From assembly GCA_030066795.1 (NCBI GenBank), contig JASJAW010000043.1:25953-89952 (forward strand): 64,000 bases of DNA, in the 5' to 3' direction. The position numbers and the translations under genes are program-made. Source of the DNA: Dinoroseobacter sp. (lineage in GTDB: Bacteria; Pseudomonadota; Alphaproteobacteria; Rhodobacterales; Rhodobacteraceae). The notes below the pieces were generated by a model that saw only the letters and a program-made list of their open reading frames with translations, was not told where the DNA came from and searched no databases. This document shows, piece after piece, positions 17,402 through 26,540 of this stretch. Position 1 is the stretch's first letter. Each line of letters opens with the position of its first letter.

Positions 17402-18123
17402 AGTCGATACTGGTCACGGGAGCATCGAGCGGCATTGGCGCAGCGGTGGCAGAACGGTTTCTGACGGAGGGCTGGCGCGTTGGGTTGCTAGCACGGCGTG
17501 CGGACGCGCTGGAAGACGTGGCGAAGGGTCATGAGAGCGCGATGGTGTTGCCTGCTGATGTGACAGATGAAGCTGCGGTGGATGCGGCTTTTGATCAGTT
17601 CGCTTCAGGGGGACGGCTTGATGTGCTCTTCAACAACGCCGGCATGTTTGGACCGCAGGGGCCGATTGACGAAATCCCACTGGAGGGGTGGAAGCAGGTT
17701 GTCGATGTGAACCTGACGGGGATGTTCCTATGCGCCCGCGCTGCGTTCCGGGTTATGCGGCGGCAGAACCCGATGGGCGGGCGGATCATCAACAATGGGT
17801 CGATCTCGGCACATACCCCGAGGGAGGGCTCGACCTGTTACACAACGACCAAGCACGGCGTGTCAGGCCTCACCAAGACACTCAGCCTTGACGGACGCGC
17901 GTATGACATTGCTTGCGGGCAGATTGACATCGGAAATGCGCGCACCGATCTGGTGTTGGGGCTGGAGAAAACCCGCGCTGCACAGGGGCTGGAGCCGCTG
18001 CCAAGCATGGCGGTAGAGGACGTAGCTGGGGCGGTGCTGCACATGGCGCAGCTTCCAGCGGAAGCAAACGTTCAGTCGATGATGATTATGGCGACGAAGA
18101 TGCCCCATATCGGGCGGGGATAG
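17398..18123 (+). CDS. short-chain dehydrogenase/reductase
   Basis: Classical SDR of 241 aa with the cofactor motif TGASSGIG (about residues 7-14), NNAG (about 80-83), the catalytic Ser (NGSISAH) and YTTTKHG (Tyr-x3-Lys, about 141-147). Substrate and direction are open. I place the start at the ATG at 17398, which overlaps the helicase stop and follows GGGGGGAG; longer in-frame starts would lie inside the helicase gene. The overlap implies co-transcription with the helicase, though no shared function is obvious. Confidence 0.9.
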   Translation: MKSILVTGASSGIGAAVAERFLTEGWRVGLLARRADALEDVAKGHESAMVLPADVTDEAAVDAAFDQFASGGRLDVLFNNAGMFGPQGPIDEIPLEGWKQVVDVNLTGMFLCARAAFRVMRRQNPMGGRIINNGSISAHTPREGSTCYTTTKHGVSGLTKTLSLDGRAYDIACGQIDIGNARTDLVLGLEKTRAAQGLEPLPSMAVEDVAGAVLHMAQLPAEANVQSMMIMATKMPHIGRG

Positions 18124-18191
18124 GCCGCGCTGGCTTCGAAGCGCTTCCCTTAACTTGGGGCTTTCCCCGGAATTTGTCGCGCTTGAACGGT

Positions 18192-18950
18192 TTAACCGCG
18201 CACGTAGCGGAAAAAGGCGGCGGCGCCCCATCCGGCAGCGATGGCGATTGCCAGAGACATCAGTCCGTAAACAAGAGGTTTGTCATGGGCGAGGTTGTAG
18301 AGAAATCGCTCCAATCCAACCTTACGCACGTCGATCACCGTGTCAAAACTATCGATGACCTGACCTTCGCGTGTAAGGAACACACGGGTTGCATAATCCC
18401 CCTCGGTCAGGTTTGCCGGGAGCGAAACTTCCGCGGAAAAAAGGGTGTCGTCCGTTAGACGTACGTCGCCTTCAAGCTGTTGAAAAAGGCCGTCCTCGGC
18501 TCGGATCCGAAGCAGTGCGGCGGTGAAACTGTCAAGCTCAGAGGCGGCATCACCTGTATCGATTGCTCGTATCAGGCGCGTGGCAGAGATTTTGTGGCGC
18601 AGGTCGTCGGTTTGCGTCAGTACGTCTTCGAGCGGGCCAGTGCTGGCGACTGCATAGAAACTAGGGGCAGCGTCGATGTCTGCGGCGGCAGTGTTGACCC
18701 AAATACCAGCGACCCGAGACTTACGGCGGATCGTGACTGGTTCGGACGGACCGGCGACGGTTATGATGACGTGCAGGTCGCTGTCATCTGGGATGGGCGC
18801 AGTGCGTTTTACGGCACCGAAGATCAGAATTTCCGAGCCGGTGAAGTTTGTCGTGATCGACACATTGGTCTGGGACAATTCGGCTACGACCTCTTCCCCC
18901 TGCGCAGGCAAGGCGAAGGCAAGACACAGGGCGAGGGTGCGCAGCAGCAT
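18192..18950 (-). CDS. TIGR02186-type membrane protein, partner of TauE/SafE exporter
   Basis: The 252-aa protein has a signal peptide (about residues 1-18), a periplasmic beta-rich region and one C-terminal transmembrane helix (about 227-247, LVYGLMSLAIAIAAGWGAAA). This arrangement, immediately downstream of a TauE/SafE permease, matches the conserved alphaproteobacterial family TIGR02186, whose function is unknown. It shares a 1-nt stop/start overlap with the exporter gene, so the two are translated together and probably form a complex. Confidence 0.8.
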   Translation of the reverse strand: MLLRTLALCLAFALPAQGEEVVAELSQTNVSITTNFTGSEILIFGAVKRTAPIPDDSDLHVIITVAGPSEPVTIRRKSRVAGIWVNTAAADIDAAPSFYAVASTGPLEDVLTQTDDLRHKISATRLIRAIDTGDAASELDSFTAALLRIRAEDGLFQQLEGDVRLTDDTLFSAEVSLPANLTEGDYATRVFLTREGQVIDSFDTVIDVRKVGLERFLYNLAHDKPLVYGLMSLAIAIAAGWGAAAFFRYVRG

Positions 18951-19867
18951 CAGTGCCCCCCTTCGCCCAGGGAGTAGAGTTCGGTGGGTTCGATCAGCAG
19001 ATCAAGCGCAAGCTTTCCGCAGACGGCCAGCACCATGATTGCGAGAAGGATCCGCAATTGCTCGGCCTTGAGTCGGGTGCCGATCACTGTGCCGATCTGA
19101 GCTCCGATCACCCCGCCCACCAGCAAAAGCACCGCGAGCACCATATCGACTGTGAAGTTCGTTGTGGCGTGCAGCAGCGTGGTAAAGGCGGTCACGAAGA
19201 TGATCTGAAAAAGCGACGTCCCGACAACCACCTTCGTGGGCATTCCCAGGATATAAATCATGGCGGGCACCATAATGAAGCCGCCGCCTACGCCCATGAT
19301 TGCGGCAAGGACGCCCACGATGAGCCCGACGATCAGCGGAGGGATCACCGAGATGTAAAGGCCTGATGTCCGAAACTTCATCTTGAAGGGCAGGCTGTGC
19401 ACCCAGTTGCGCTGGCGGCGTTTCGGGGCGGCGCCTCCGGGCGCGCGGGCACGTCGCAAGGCCCGCAGGCTTTCGACGAACATCAGCGAGCCGATCACAC
19501 CGAGAAAGACCACGTAGCAAAGTTTGACCAGCAGGTCGACTTGGCCGAGGGATTTCAAGTAGTTGAATACGGTCACGCCGAGGCCCGCGCCGACAAGCCC
19601 GCCGGCCAAAAGAACGGTTCCCATCCTGAGATCCACCGTACGTCGCCTCAGATGCGCCAGAACACCCGAAAAAGAGGATGCAACGATCTGGTTCGCTTCC
19701 GTTGCAACCGCAACGGCAGGTGGGATGCCAATGAAGAACAACAGAGGCGTCATCAGGAAGCCGCCGCCGACGCCGAACATTCCCGACAGGACTCCGACGA
19801 TCCCCCCCAGTCCCAAAAGCAGGAACGCATTCACCGAAACCTCGGCTATGGGGAGGTAGATTTGCAT
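18950..19867 (-). CDS. sulfite exporter TauE/SafE family (TSUP) permease
   Basis: The 305-aa integral membrane protein has two repeats with the TSUP pattern: GVLSGMFGVGGGFLMTPLL (about residues 22-40) and GVLAAIMGVGGGFIMVPAM (about 189-207), each with a GxGGG turn. It has about eight hydrophobic helices with a longer cytoplasmic loop near 140-160 (ARAPGGAAPKRRQRN). Family members export sulfite, organosulfonates or related anions; the substrate here is unknown. It is coupled to the TIGR02186-type gene. Confidence 0.88.
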   Translation of the reverse strand: MQIYLPIAEVSVNAFLLLGLGGIVGVLSGMFGVGGGFLMTPLLFFIGIPPAVAVATEANQIVASSFSGVLAHLRRRTVDLRMGTVLLAGGLVGAGLGVTVFNYLKSLGQVDLLVKLCYVVFLGVIGSLMFVESLRALRRARAPGGAAPKRRQRNWVHSLPFKMKFRTSGLYISVIPPLIVGLIVGVLAAIMGVGGGFIMVPAMIYILGMPTKVVVGTSLFQIIFVTAFTTLLHATTNFTVDMVLAVLLLVGGVIGAQIGTVIGTRLKAEQLRILLAIMVLAVCGKLALDLLIEPTELYSLGEGGH

Positions 19868-19929
19868 GGCCGCACTCTAAGCATGTGGTGGCGCGGCGCA
19901 ATGGGTCCACAGGCCGCTACGGCGTCGCA

Positions 19930-20895
19930 TCAACGCTCCTTCACATAGGGTTCTCCGCCCGCACGGGGCGGAATGGCTTTTCCGACAAACCCTGCAAGTA
20001 TAACCACAGTCAGGATGTAGGGTAGAGCCTGCATGAATTGGACTGGAATGACGAACCCTATCACTTCGATATTCTGGAAACGGTTTGCGATGGCTTCAAG
20101 AAAACCAAATAGGAGACAGGCCATCAGCGCGTACCATGGGCGCCATTTGGCGAAGATCAGCGCTGCCAAAGCGATATAGCCGCGCCCAGCTGTCATATCC
20201 TTGACAAAGCCGGCTGAGAGACTGGTGGCCAGATACGCCCCGGCAAGACCGCACAAGACCCCACAGATCATCACGGCGGCAAAGCGTAGGCCGACCACTG
20301 ATACTCCTGCGGTATCTACAGCGGCGGGGTTCTCTCCCACTGCGCGCAAGCGCAGGCCAAAGCGGGTACGAAACAGGATATACCATGTAGCAGGTACTGC
20401 GAGCGCCGCGACATAGACCAAGATCGAATGACCCGAGATCAGCTCGTAATAGATCGGGCCGAAGATGGGCACATTCTGGAGCGTTTCAGCGAAAGGCAGA
20501 GTAATTGGTTCAAACCGTGCGTTTCCCGTCAGCGAAGGGGTGCGCCCGCCTTGATTGAACCAGGTCTGCGCGATCAGAACCGTCAGTCCGGCGGCAAGGA
20601 AGTTCAGCGCTACGCCGGAAATCAGCTGGTTGCCCCGGAAGGTAATCGACGCCACTCCGTGGATGACGGAAAAAGCCAGCGAGGCTGTCACACCTGCAAG
20701 CAATCCGATCCATACGGAACCTGTCACGTAAGCGACCGCCGCCGAAAAAAAGGCAGCCGCCAGCATTTTCCCTTCCAACCCGATATCGAAGATACCCGCG
20801 CGTTCGGAAAAGAGACCTGCAAGACACGCCAATAACAGTGGGGTTGCCAGCCGCACAGTGCTGTCGAGGACCTGCAGAAGGGTGAGAAAGTCCAT
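19930..20895 (-). CDS. BMP-type nucleoside ABC transporter, second permease
   Basis: The 321-aa permease of the BPD_transp_2 family has about eight to ten hydrophobic helices and the conserved GENPAAVDTAGVSV segment (about residues 187-200), which contacts the ATPase. It is the last gene of a four-gene unit (binding protein, ATPase, two permeases) on the minus strand. The unit matches the purine-nucleoside importers of the BmpA/PnrA type. The first permease is 12 bp upstream. Confidence 0.92.
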   Translation of the reverse strand: MDFLTLLQVLDSTVRLATPLLLACLAGLFSERAGIFDIGLEGKMLAAAFFSAAVAYVTGSVWIGLLAGVTASLAFSVIHGVASITFRGNQLISGVALNFLAAGLTVLIAQTWFNQGGRTPSLTGNARFEPITLPFAETLQNVPIFGPIYYELISGHSILVYVAALAVPATWYILFRTRFGLRLRAVGENPAAVDTAGVSVVGLRFAAVMICGVLCGLAGAYLATSLSAGFVKDMTAGRGYIALAALIFAKWRPWYALMACLLFGFLEAIANRFQNIEVIGFVIPVQFMQALPYILTVVILAGFVGKAIPPRAGGEPYVKER

Positions 20896-20907
20896 CGAGC
20901 GTCCTCC

Positions 20908-22029
20908 TTATTCCGCGGGCTCTACGGCTTGGGCCGCTTGGCGGGCACGGCGCCGTGCAAGGAAGATTTTCTCAATCGGGCTGCGCACCATATTGTCGAG
21001 CGCCCCAGTGAACAGGATCACAAGAGCTTGGATCACAATGATCAGTTCACGTGGAATATCGGTCCAAAGGGCTAACTCGGCGCCGCCCTGATAAAGAAAC
21101 CCGAAAAGGATTGCAGCCAACAGAACGCCGACCGGATGGGAGCGTCCCATCAGCGCGACTGCGATCCCGATAAAGCCTGCGCCTTCGACGGAGTTGAGGA
21201 CCAGGCGTTCTGCTTCCCCCATTACGTTGTTGATGGCCATCATACCCGCCAGGGCACCGGAAATTAGCATCGCGATCATGGTGATCCGGACAGGAGAGAT
21301 GCCAGCATAGACAGCCGCAGTTTCCGAATGCCCAAAGGCGCGGATTTCGTAGCCCAACCTTGTGCGCCAGACCAAGAGCCAAAGCAGAAAACAGGAAAGA
21401 AGCGCGATAAGAAGGCTGACGTTTGCAGGCGCTGCCTTGGAGAATTCGATCCCGATCGGGGCAAGCAGTTCGTGCAGTGTTGGCAAGTTCGTGGCTTCGG
21501 GGAAACGGGCGGACGCCGGGTCCATTGAGCCTGCGGGACGGAGTTGGTTCACAAGAACGTAGTTCAGAACAGCAGCGCCTATGAAGTTGAACATGATCGT
21601 GGTGATCACGATATGGCTTCCGCGTTTGGCTTGTAGATACGCGGGGATGGCTGCCCAAGCGGCGCCGAACAGCGCTCCGGCCAGCATGGCGCCAATCAAG
21701 GCCAAGGTCCAATGCGGCCAAGGTATGAACAAGCAGGCCAGAGCAACGCCGAGGCCCCCGAGCGTTGCTTGCCCTTCGCCTCCGATATTGAACAGACGCG
21801 CGTGAAACGCGATGGCGACAGCTAGGCCTGTGAAGATGAAATTGGTGGCGTAGTATAATGTGAAGCCCCAGCCATAGGTCGACCCAAGGGCGCCGGTTAC
21901 CATCAGTTTCACGGCCTCTATAGGGTCTTCGCCAATGGCCACGATCACAACGCCGGAGATCAGAAAGGCGATCAGGACGGAGATAAAGGGCACCAAAAGC
22001 GCATCGACCCATTTCGGCATCGTGTCCAT
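20908..22029 (-). CDS. BMP-type nucleoside ABC transporter, first permease
   Basis: The 373-aa permease is longer at the N-terminus than its partner. It contains NIGGEGQATLGGLGVALA (about residues 81-98) and RAFGHSETAAVYAGISP (about 228-244), hallmarks of the YufP-like permeases of nucleoside importers. Its start overlaps the ATPase stop by one base (TAATG), which implies coupled translation. Confidence 0.92.
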   Translation of the reverse strand: MDTMPKWVDALLVPFISVLIAFLISGVVIVAIGEDPIEAVKLMVTGALGSTYGWGFTLYYATNFIFTGLAVAIAFHARLFNIGGEGQATLGGLGVALACLFIPWPHWTLALIGAMLAGALFGAAWAAIPAYLQAKRGSHIVITTIMFNFIGAAVLNYVLVNQLRPAGSMDPASARFPEATNLPTLHELLAPIGIEFSKAAPANVSLLIALLSCFLLWLLVWRTRLGYEIRAFGHSETAAVYAGISPVRITMIAMLISGALAGMMAINNVMGEAERLVLNSVEGAGFIGIAVALMGRSHPVGVLLAAILFGFLYQGGAELALWTDIPRELIIVIQALVILFTGALDNMVRSPIEKIFLARRRARQAAQAVEPAE

Positions 22030-23600
22030 TACCGGGCCTCCTGCAACTCTAGTTCGGGCTTCGCTTCAGCGGTGTCCGTGATCCCGGCCATGAGCAGGCC
22101 CAGTTCGGCCTCGTTGGTCTCATCGGGTAGTCTTTCGCCCATGATCCGACCATCAAACATCACGGCGATGCGGTCTGACAGGCTCAGGATTTCTTCCAGC
22201 TCGACTGAAACCAGCAGAACCGCCTTGCCCGCGTCGCGCAGAGCAATGATCTGTTTGTGGATAAATTCGATCGCGCCAATATCCACACCACGTGTGGGCT
22301 GGCCCACCAGCAACAGGTCGGGGTTGCGCTCGATTTCGCGCGCAACAACGATCTTCTGCTGGTTGCCACCAGAGAAGTTCTTTGCTGTTTGCCAGCAATC
22401 GGGCGGACGAATGTCAAATTTTTCGATCTGTGCTTCGGTGTTCTGCCGCAGCGCATTGTTGTCCATCAAAAACCCGCGTTGGTAGCTCGGGTCATCATGG
22501 TAGCCGAAAGCAGTGTTCTCCCATGCATGATAGTCCATGATCAGACCTTCTCGCTGGCGGTCTTCAGGCACATGCGCGATGCCGCGTTTTCGGCGCGTGC
22601 GCCCGTCCGAAAGACGCCCTGTAAGGTCGATCGGATCGCCATCGATCTCCACGCGCCCGGTTGCCTCGCGCATGCCGCCCAAGACCTCCAGCAGTTCGGA
22701 CTGGCCGTTGCCTGCGACGCCCGCGATCCCTAAAACCTCGCCGGCGCGGACCTCGAACGAAATGCCTTTCACCCGTTCAACGCCGAGCCCGTCGACAACG
22801 CGCAAGTTGTCGACCTTACAGACAACCTTACCTGGTTGGGCCGGAGCCTTATCGACCCGGAGCAGGACCTTGCGCCCGACCATCAGTTCGGCGAGCTCCT
22901 CGGGACTTGTATCCGTGGTCTTTACTGTCGCCGTCATTTGTCCGCGGCGCATCACCGACACTGTATCTGTCGTTTCCATGATCTCACGCAGCTTGTGGGT
23001 GATCAGGATGATTGTCTTACCCTCGGTCTTCAGACCTTCAAGGATACGGAACAGGTGATCAGCTTCGGCCGGGGTCAGTACGCCAGTTGGCTCATCAAGT
23101 ATGAGGATATCGGCTTTGCGGTAGAGCGCCTTAAGAATTTCCACCCGCTGCTGATAGCCGACGCTGAGGTCTTCGATCTTGGCGTCAGGATCGACGTCGA
23201 GGGCATATTCGTCTGAGAGTTGCTTAAGCAGTTTCCGGGCCTTGGCCAGCGAGGGACGCAGAAAAGCACCATCTTCAGCCCCGAGAATAATGTTTTCGAG
23301 AACTGTGAAGTTCTCCACCAGTTTGAAGTGCTGAAACACCATCCCGATACCAGCACGAATAGCTGTCTGGCTGTCGGGGATCTCGGTACGCGTACCGTTG
23401 ATCCAGATCTCGCCTGCATCGGCTTTGTAAAAGCCAAACAGGATCGACATCAGCGTGGATTTCCCGGCTCCGTTCTCCCCGATGATCCCGTGGATCGTAC
23501 CGGGCATCACGCGGATCGAGATGTCCTTGTTCGCCTGAACAGGACCGAAAGCCTTGGAAATGCCTTTCAGCTCGATCGCCGGGGCGGTGCTGTCGGCCAT
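22029..23600 (-). CDS. BMP-type nucleoside ABC transporter, ATP-binding protein
   Basis: The 523-aa protein carries two fused ABC domains, as in sugar and nucleoside importers of the RbsA/YufO type. Domain 1 has Walker A GENGAGKSTLMSILFG (about residues 37-52), signature LSVGYQQRVEI and Walker B ILILDEPT. Domain 2 (from about 260) has a degenerate A-loop GVAGNGQSELLEV, signature FSGGNQQKIVVAREI and LLVGQPTRGVD. A hairpin lies between it and the upstream binding-protein gene. Confidence 0.94.
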   Translation of the reverse strand: MADSTAPAIELKGISKAFGPVQANKDISIRVMPGTIHGIIGENGAGKSTLMSILFGFYKADAGEIWINGTRTEIPDSQTAIRAGIGMVFQHFKLVENFTVLENIILGAEDGAFLRPSLAKARKLLKQLSDEYALDVDPDAKIEDLSVGYQQRVEILKALYRKADILILDEPTGVLTPAEADHLFRILEGLKTEGKTIILITHKLREIMETTDTVSVMRRGQMTATVKTTDTSPEELAELMVGRKVLLRVDKAPAQPGKVVCKVDNLRVVDGLGVERVKGISFEVRAGEVLGIAGVAGNGQSELLEVLGGMREATGRVEIDGDPIDLTGRLSDGRTRRKRGIAHVPEDRQREGLIMDYHAWENTAFGYHDDPSYQRGFLMDNNALRQNTEAQIEKFDIRPPDCWQTAKNFSGGNQQKIVVAREIERNPDLLLVGQPTRGVDIGAIEFIHKQIIALRDAGKAVLLVSVELEEILSLSDRIAVMFDGRIMGERLPDETNEAELGLLMAGITDTAEAKPELELQEAR

Positions 23601-23622
23601 GAAGTCCCCCGTTTCAGCAAGA

Positions 23623-23650
23623 GGCCGCGCGAAGAGGTCTCCGCGCGGCC
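23623..23650 (-). terminator. intercistronic hairpin after the binding-protein gene
   Basis: GGCCGCGCG (23623-23631) pairs perfectly with CGCGCGGCC (23642-23650) around a 10-nt loop, between the binding-protein stop and the ATPase start. No T-run follows. It is better read as a partial terminator or an mRNA 3'-stabilising hairpin that lets the binding protein be made in excess. Confidence 0.55.
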
Positions 23651-23674
23651 AAATCGTTCAGATGCCGCATCGGA

Positions 23675-24682
23675 TCAGAAGGTCAGGACCGGGCAGCTGT
23701 CGTTTGCGTAGTAGCTGGTAACCTCGATGTCGCCCGCGATAATCCCGGCTTTGGCCTCCTCGACCGCCGAGATCATGTCCTCTGTCAGCAGCGCTTCGTT
23801 GTTCTCATCTACTGCGTAGCCGACACCGTCATCGGCGAGCGACAGCGACAGCTGGCCGGTTTCGAGGTTTTCGCCCGCGGTCAGAGCGTTGTAGACAGCT
23901 ACGTCCACGCGCTTGAGCATGGAGGTCAGAACGGAGCCCGGATGCAGGTGGTTCTGATTGCTGTCCACGCCAATGGAAAGAATGCCCTCGTCGGCGGCCG
24001 CCTGCAGTACACCCACGCCGGTGCCGCCCGCGGCAGCATAGATTACATCCGCACCCTGGCCGACCTGTGCCTTTGCCAGTTCGCCGCCTTTTACCGGGTC
24101 ATTCCATGCGGCGGGTGTGGTGCCTGTCATGTTCGGAATGATCGTAATGTCCGGATTTACGGCCTTCGCGCCCTGCGCATACCCACAGGCGAAGTGACGG
24201 ATCAGAGGAACGTCCATACCGCCGACGAAGCCGATGGTTCCCGACTCCGATTTCTTGGCGGCCAGCATACCTACAAGGTAGGACCCTTCATGCTCTGCAA
24301 AGCTGATCGCCAGTACGTTCGGCAACTCGTCAAGGTTCGGGAAGAAGCCGTCAATGTTCACGAACTTGATGTCCGGGTAGTCCGGCGCGACCTGCGAGAC
24401 TGGATCGGCCATGGCGAAGCCGGTGGTCACAATCGGGTTGGCACCACGTTCGGCAAAGCGGCGCAGGGCCTGCTCGCGCTGGGCCTCCGAACTGAGTTCA
24501 ATCTCCAGGTACTTTCCACCGGTTTCCTGTGCCCACCGTTCGGCGCCCATAAAAGCAGCCTCGTTGAAGGATTTGTCGAACTTTCCGCCAAGGTCGAAGA
24601 TCAACGCTGGCTCCGCGAGCGCAGCGCCAGCGCTAAGCGCCACCGCAGCGACGGCACCGGCAAGGTGTTTCATCATGGACAT
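23675..24682 (-). CDS. BMP family ABC transporter substrate-binding protein
   Basis: Periplasmic binding protein of the Bmp/Med family (purine-nucleoside receptor type), 335 aa. It has a signal peptide (about residues 1-24, AALAEP), the starting motif PALIFDLGGKFDKSFNEAAF, and a C-terminal pair of cysteines absent from many homologues. I use the ATG at 24682, preceded by GGGAG at the right spacing; a start 33 codons upstream would hide the signal peptide. It is the first gene of the importer operon. DeoD (5634-6338) could use imported purine nucleosides, but the two loci are far apart. Confidence 0.92.
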   Translation of the reverse strand: MSMMKHLAGAVAAVALSAGAALAEPALIFDLGGKFDKSFNEAAFMGAERWAQETGGKYLEIELSSEAQREQALRRFAERGANPIVTTGFAMADPVSQVAPDYPDIKFVNIDGFFPNLDELPNVLAISFAEHEGSYLVGMLAAKKSESGTIGFVGGMDVPLIRHFACGYAQGAKAVNPDITIIPNMTGTTPAAWNDPVKGGELAKAQVGQGADVIYAAAGGTGVGVLQAAADEGILSIGVDSNQNHLHPGSVLTSMLKRVDVAVYNALTAGENLETGQLSLSLADDGVGYAVDENNEALLTEDMISAVEEAKAGIIAGDIEVTSYYANDSCPVLTF

Positions 24683-24854
24683 CTTTATTACTCCCAGTTG
24701 GTAAACCCTTGCGACCTCTCCGGATGGGTCGCTTTTGACGGGTGTCGAGCAGATTTTGCAATGCAGCAAGTAAGGCGTCACGCTTGGTCAGGGTCAAGGG
24801 CGATTTCGCACTTCCGATCGCGATATCTGTGGTTTGATCTGGATTGACTAAGGG

Positions 24855-25274
24855 TCAAGCGTGGATCAGAGACTTGCGAAATACAATGGCATCAAGGCGT
24901 TTACCGTCAGGGGTCTGGTAGTAACCCGGCCGGTCGCCCACTTGTATGAAACCAGCGCCGGTATAAAGCGCACAAGCAGGCTCGTTGTTTGTGGCGACCT
25001 CCAGAAACATCTCTGATGCGCCTTGAAGGGCGGCGTCAGCCTGGAATTTTTGTAGAAGCGCTGAGCCTCGCCCGGACCTTCGTGCTGTCGGAGCGACGGC
25101 CAGAGTCAACAATTCGGCTTCAGGCGCGGTCACCCGCCCCAGTAAAAACCCCTCGTTACTCCCGTATAGCTTCACGCCTTTGCTGTTCAGGAGGGACTCG
25201 AACTCCGCCTCTGTCCATGGTCGAGGCGTTATGAAACACCGCGCGTGCAGATCGGCGAGTTCCCGTGCTGTCAT
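24855..25274 (-). CDS. rimI: ribosomal-protein-alanine N-acetyltransferase (GNAT)
   Basis: The 139-aa GNAT enzyme has the acetyl-CoA-binding segment LAVAPTARRSGRGSALLQKF (about residues 56-75; R/Q-x-x-G-x-G/A) and the NEPACALYTGAGF motif near 95-107. Its location directly after tsaB, with a 4-nt overlap (ATGA), is the usual tsaB-rimI arrangement, so RimI (acetylation of ribosomal protein bS18) is the best guess. The family is promiscuous, so the acceptor is less certain than the fold. Confidence 0.82.
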   Translation of the reverse strand: MTARELADLHARCFITPRPWTEAEFESLLNSKGVKLYGSNEGFLLGRVTAPEAELLTLAVAPTARRSGRGSALLQKFQADAALQGASEMFLEVATNNEPACALYTGAGFIQVGDRPGYYQTPDGKRLDAIVFRKSLIHA

Positions 25275-25909
25275 TTGTCCAAAAGCGCGGGCGCAGGTTT
25301 GGCCGGAGCCGCATCCGCGGGACGCAGGTAGAGTGGTGCAGGCGGCGCGAGATCCGGGACGGCCCGGCGCTCTGCAATGCGGGCGATTGCCTCGGCGATT
25401 GGCATGGCAGGGGAGCGCGTTGGCGCATCCAGGGTATGTGCCGCAATGAGCGGTACCGTCTGGAAGGTGTGCTGTAAGTCGGTGAACTCGCTGGCTGTCA
25501 GATGCTGCGCCGCAAGCGCGACGCCTTGGAAACCTTGTGCATAGACAGCCCCGCGCCGCGCGTCAGTCAGCGCGATACACGGGCCTTCATGCCCTTCCGC
25601 GAGTGCTTCCATAGACGAAACACCGACTGCAGGGATTTCCAGCCCCAAAGCAAGCCCGCGTGCAGCAGAAACGGCTATGCGTATGCCGGTAAAATTGCCG
25701 GGGCCTATGCCCACGCCCAGAGCCGACAAGTCATTCCATTTCAATCCGGCGTCCGAAAGCATGCTCTCTAGCATCGGCATGAGTGCCTCGGCTTGTCCTT
25801 TGACCATCTCGCGCATTTCGGAGCGCAAGAGGCGGCTCCCAGACAGCAAAGCGGCCGCGCAATGCGCGGCCGATGTGTCAAATGCCAGAACGGTTTGGTT
25901 AGGCTGCAA
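25271..25909 (-). CDS. tsaB: tRNA threonylcarbamoyladenosine biosynthesis protein TsaB
   Basis: Part of the TsaBDE complex that makes t6A37 on ANN-decoding tRNAs. The 212-aa protein belongs to the ASKHA fold, with VLAFDTSAAHCAAALL at residues 8-23, the LSALGVGIGPGNFTGIRIAV motif (about 61-80) and ARGLALGLEIP. It lacks the metal-binding histidines of TsaD, as expected for TsaB. It overlaps the upstream nfuA by 11 nt and the downstream rimI by 4 nt. Confidence 0.92.
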   Translation of the reverse strand: MQPNQTVLAFDTSAAHCAAALLSGSRLLRSEMREMVKGQAEALMPMLESMLSDAGLKWNDLSALGVGIGPGNFTGIRIAVSAARGLALGLEIPAVGVSSMEALAEGHEGPCIALTDARRGAVYAQGFQGVALAAQHLTASEFTDLQHTFQTVPLIAAHTLDAPTRSPAMPIAEAIARIAERRAVPDLAPPAPLYLRPADAAPAKPAPALLDK

Positions 25910-26462
25910 CCGGGCGCACCTCCAGCACTTCCGGGATGTAATGGCGCAGCAGGTTTTCGATGCCCATCTTGAGTGTCAGAGTTGACGATGGGCAGCCTGC
26001 GCAGGCGCCTTGCATATGCAGGTAGACCACGCCGCGCTCAAATCCGTGGAAGGTGATGTCACCGCCATCTTGCGCCACAGCCGGACGCACGCGCGTGTCC
26101 AGCAGTTCTTTAATCTGGTTCACGATTTCTACGTCAGGGCCATCGTGCGCGGCATGTCCGGCAGGCGCTTCCGCCTCACCGGTCATAATCGCGTCGCCGG
26201 ATTGGAAATGCTCCATAATCGCGCCGAGCAGAGCAGGCTTGATATGGTCCCAGGCGACTTCGTCAGACTTGGTCACGGTGACAAAGTCATTCCCGAAGAA
26301 CACGGCTTTCACACCGTCCACAGCAAACAGGCGCTGCGCAAGCGGCGAGCTTCCCGCCGCTTCTGAGGTTGGAAAATCTGCGGTGCCGGTGTCGAGCACG
26401 GCCTGACCGGGCAGAAACTTCAGGGTAGCTGGGTTCGGCGTGGATTCAGTCTGGATGAACAT
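25899..26462 (-). CDS. NfuA-type iron-sulfur cluster scaffold/carrier protein
   Basis: The 187-aa protein has an N-terminal Nfu_N domain (MFIQTESTPNPATLKFLPG) and a C-terminal NifU-like domain (about residues 105-185) with the cluster-binding CAGCPSS motif (about 157-163). It delivers [4Fe-4S] clusters to client enzymes; SdhB in this window is a possible client. It is the first gene of a tightly overlapping set with tsaB and rimI. Confidence 0.93.
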   Translation of the reverse strand: MFIQTESTPNPATLKFLPGQAVLDTGTADFPTSEAAGSSPLAQRLFAVDGVKAVFFGNDFVTVTKSDEVAWDHIKPALLGAIMEHFQSGDAIMTGEAEAPAGHAAHDGPDVEIVNQIKELLDTRVRPAVAQDGGDITFHGFERGVVYLHMQGACAGCPSSTLTLKMGIENLLRHYIPEVLEVRPVAA

Positions 26463-26540
26463 GCGGCACCTCCGTTCGCGTGCCTGTTATATGCGGCTTC
26501 CGCTCGGAGAGGTCAAGATTTGGAACGGTTCTAAATTACG

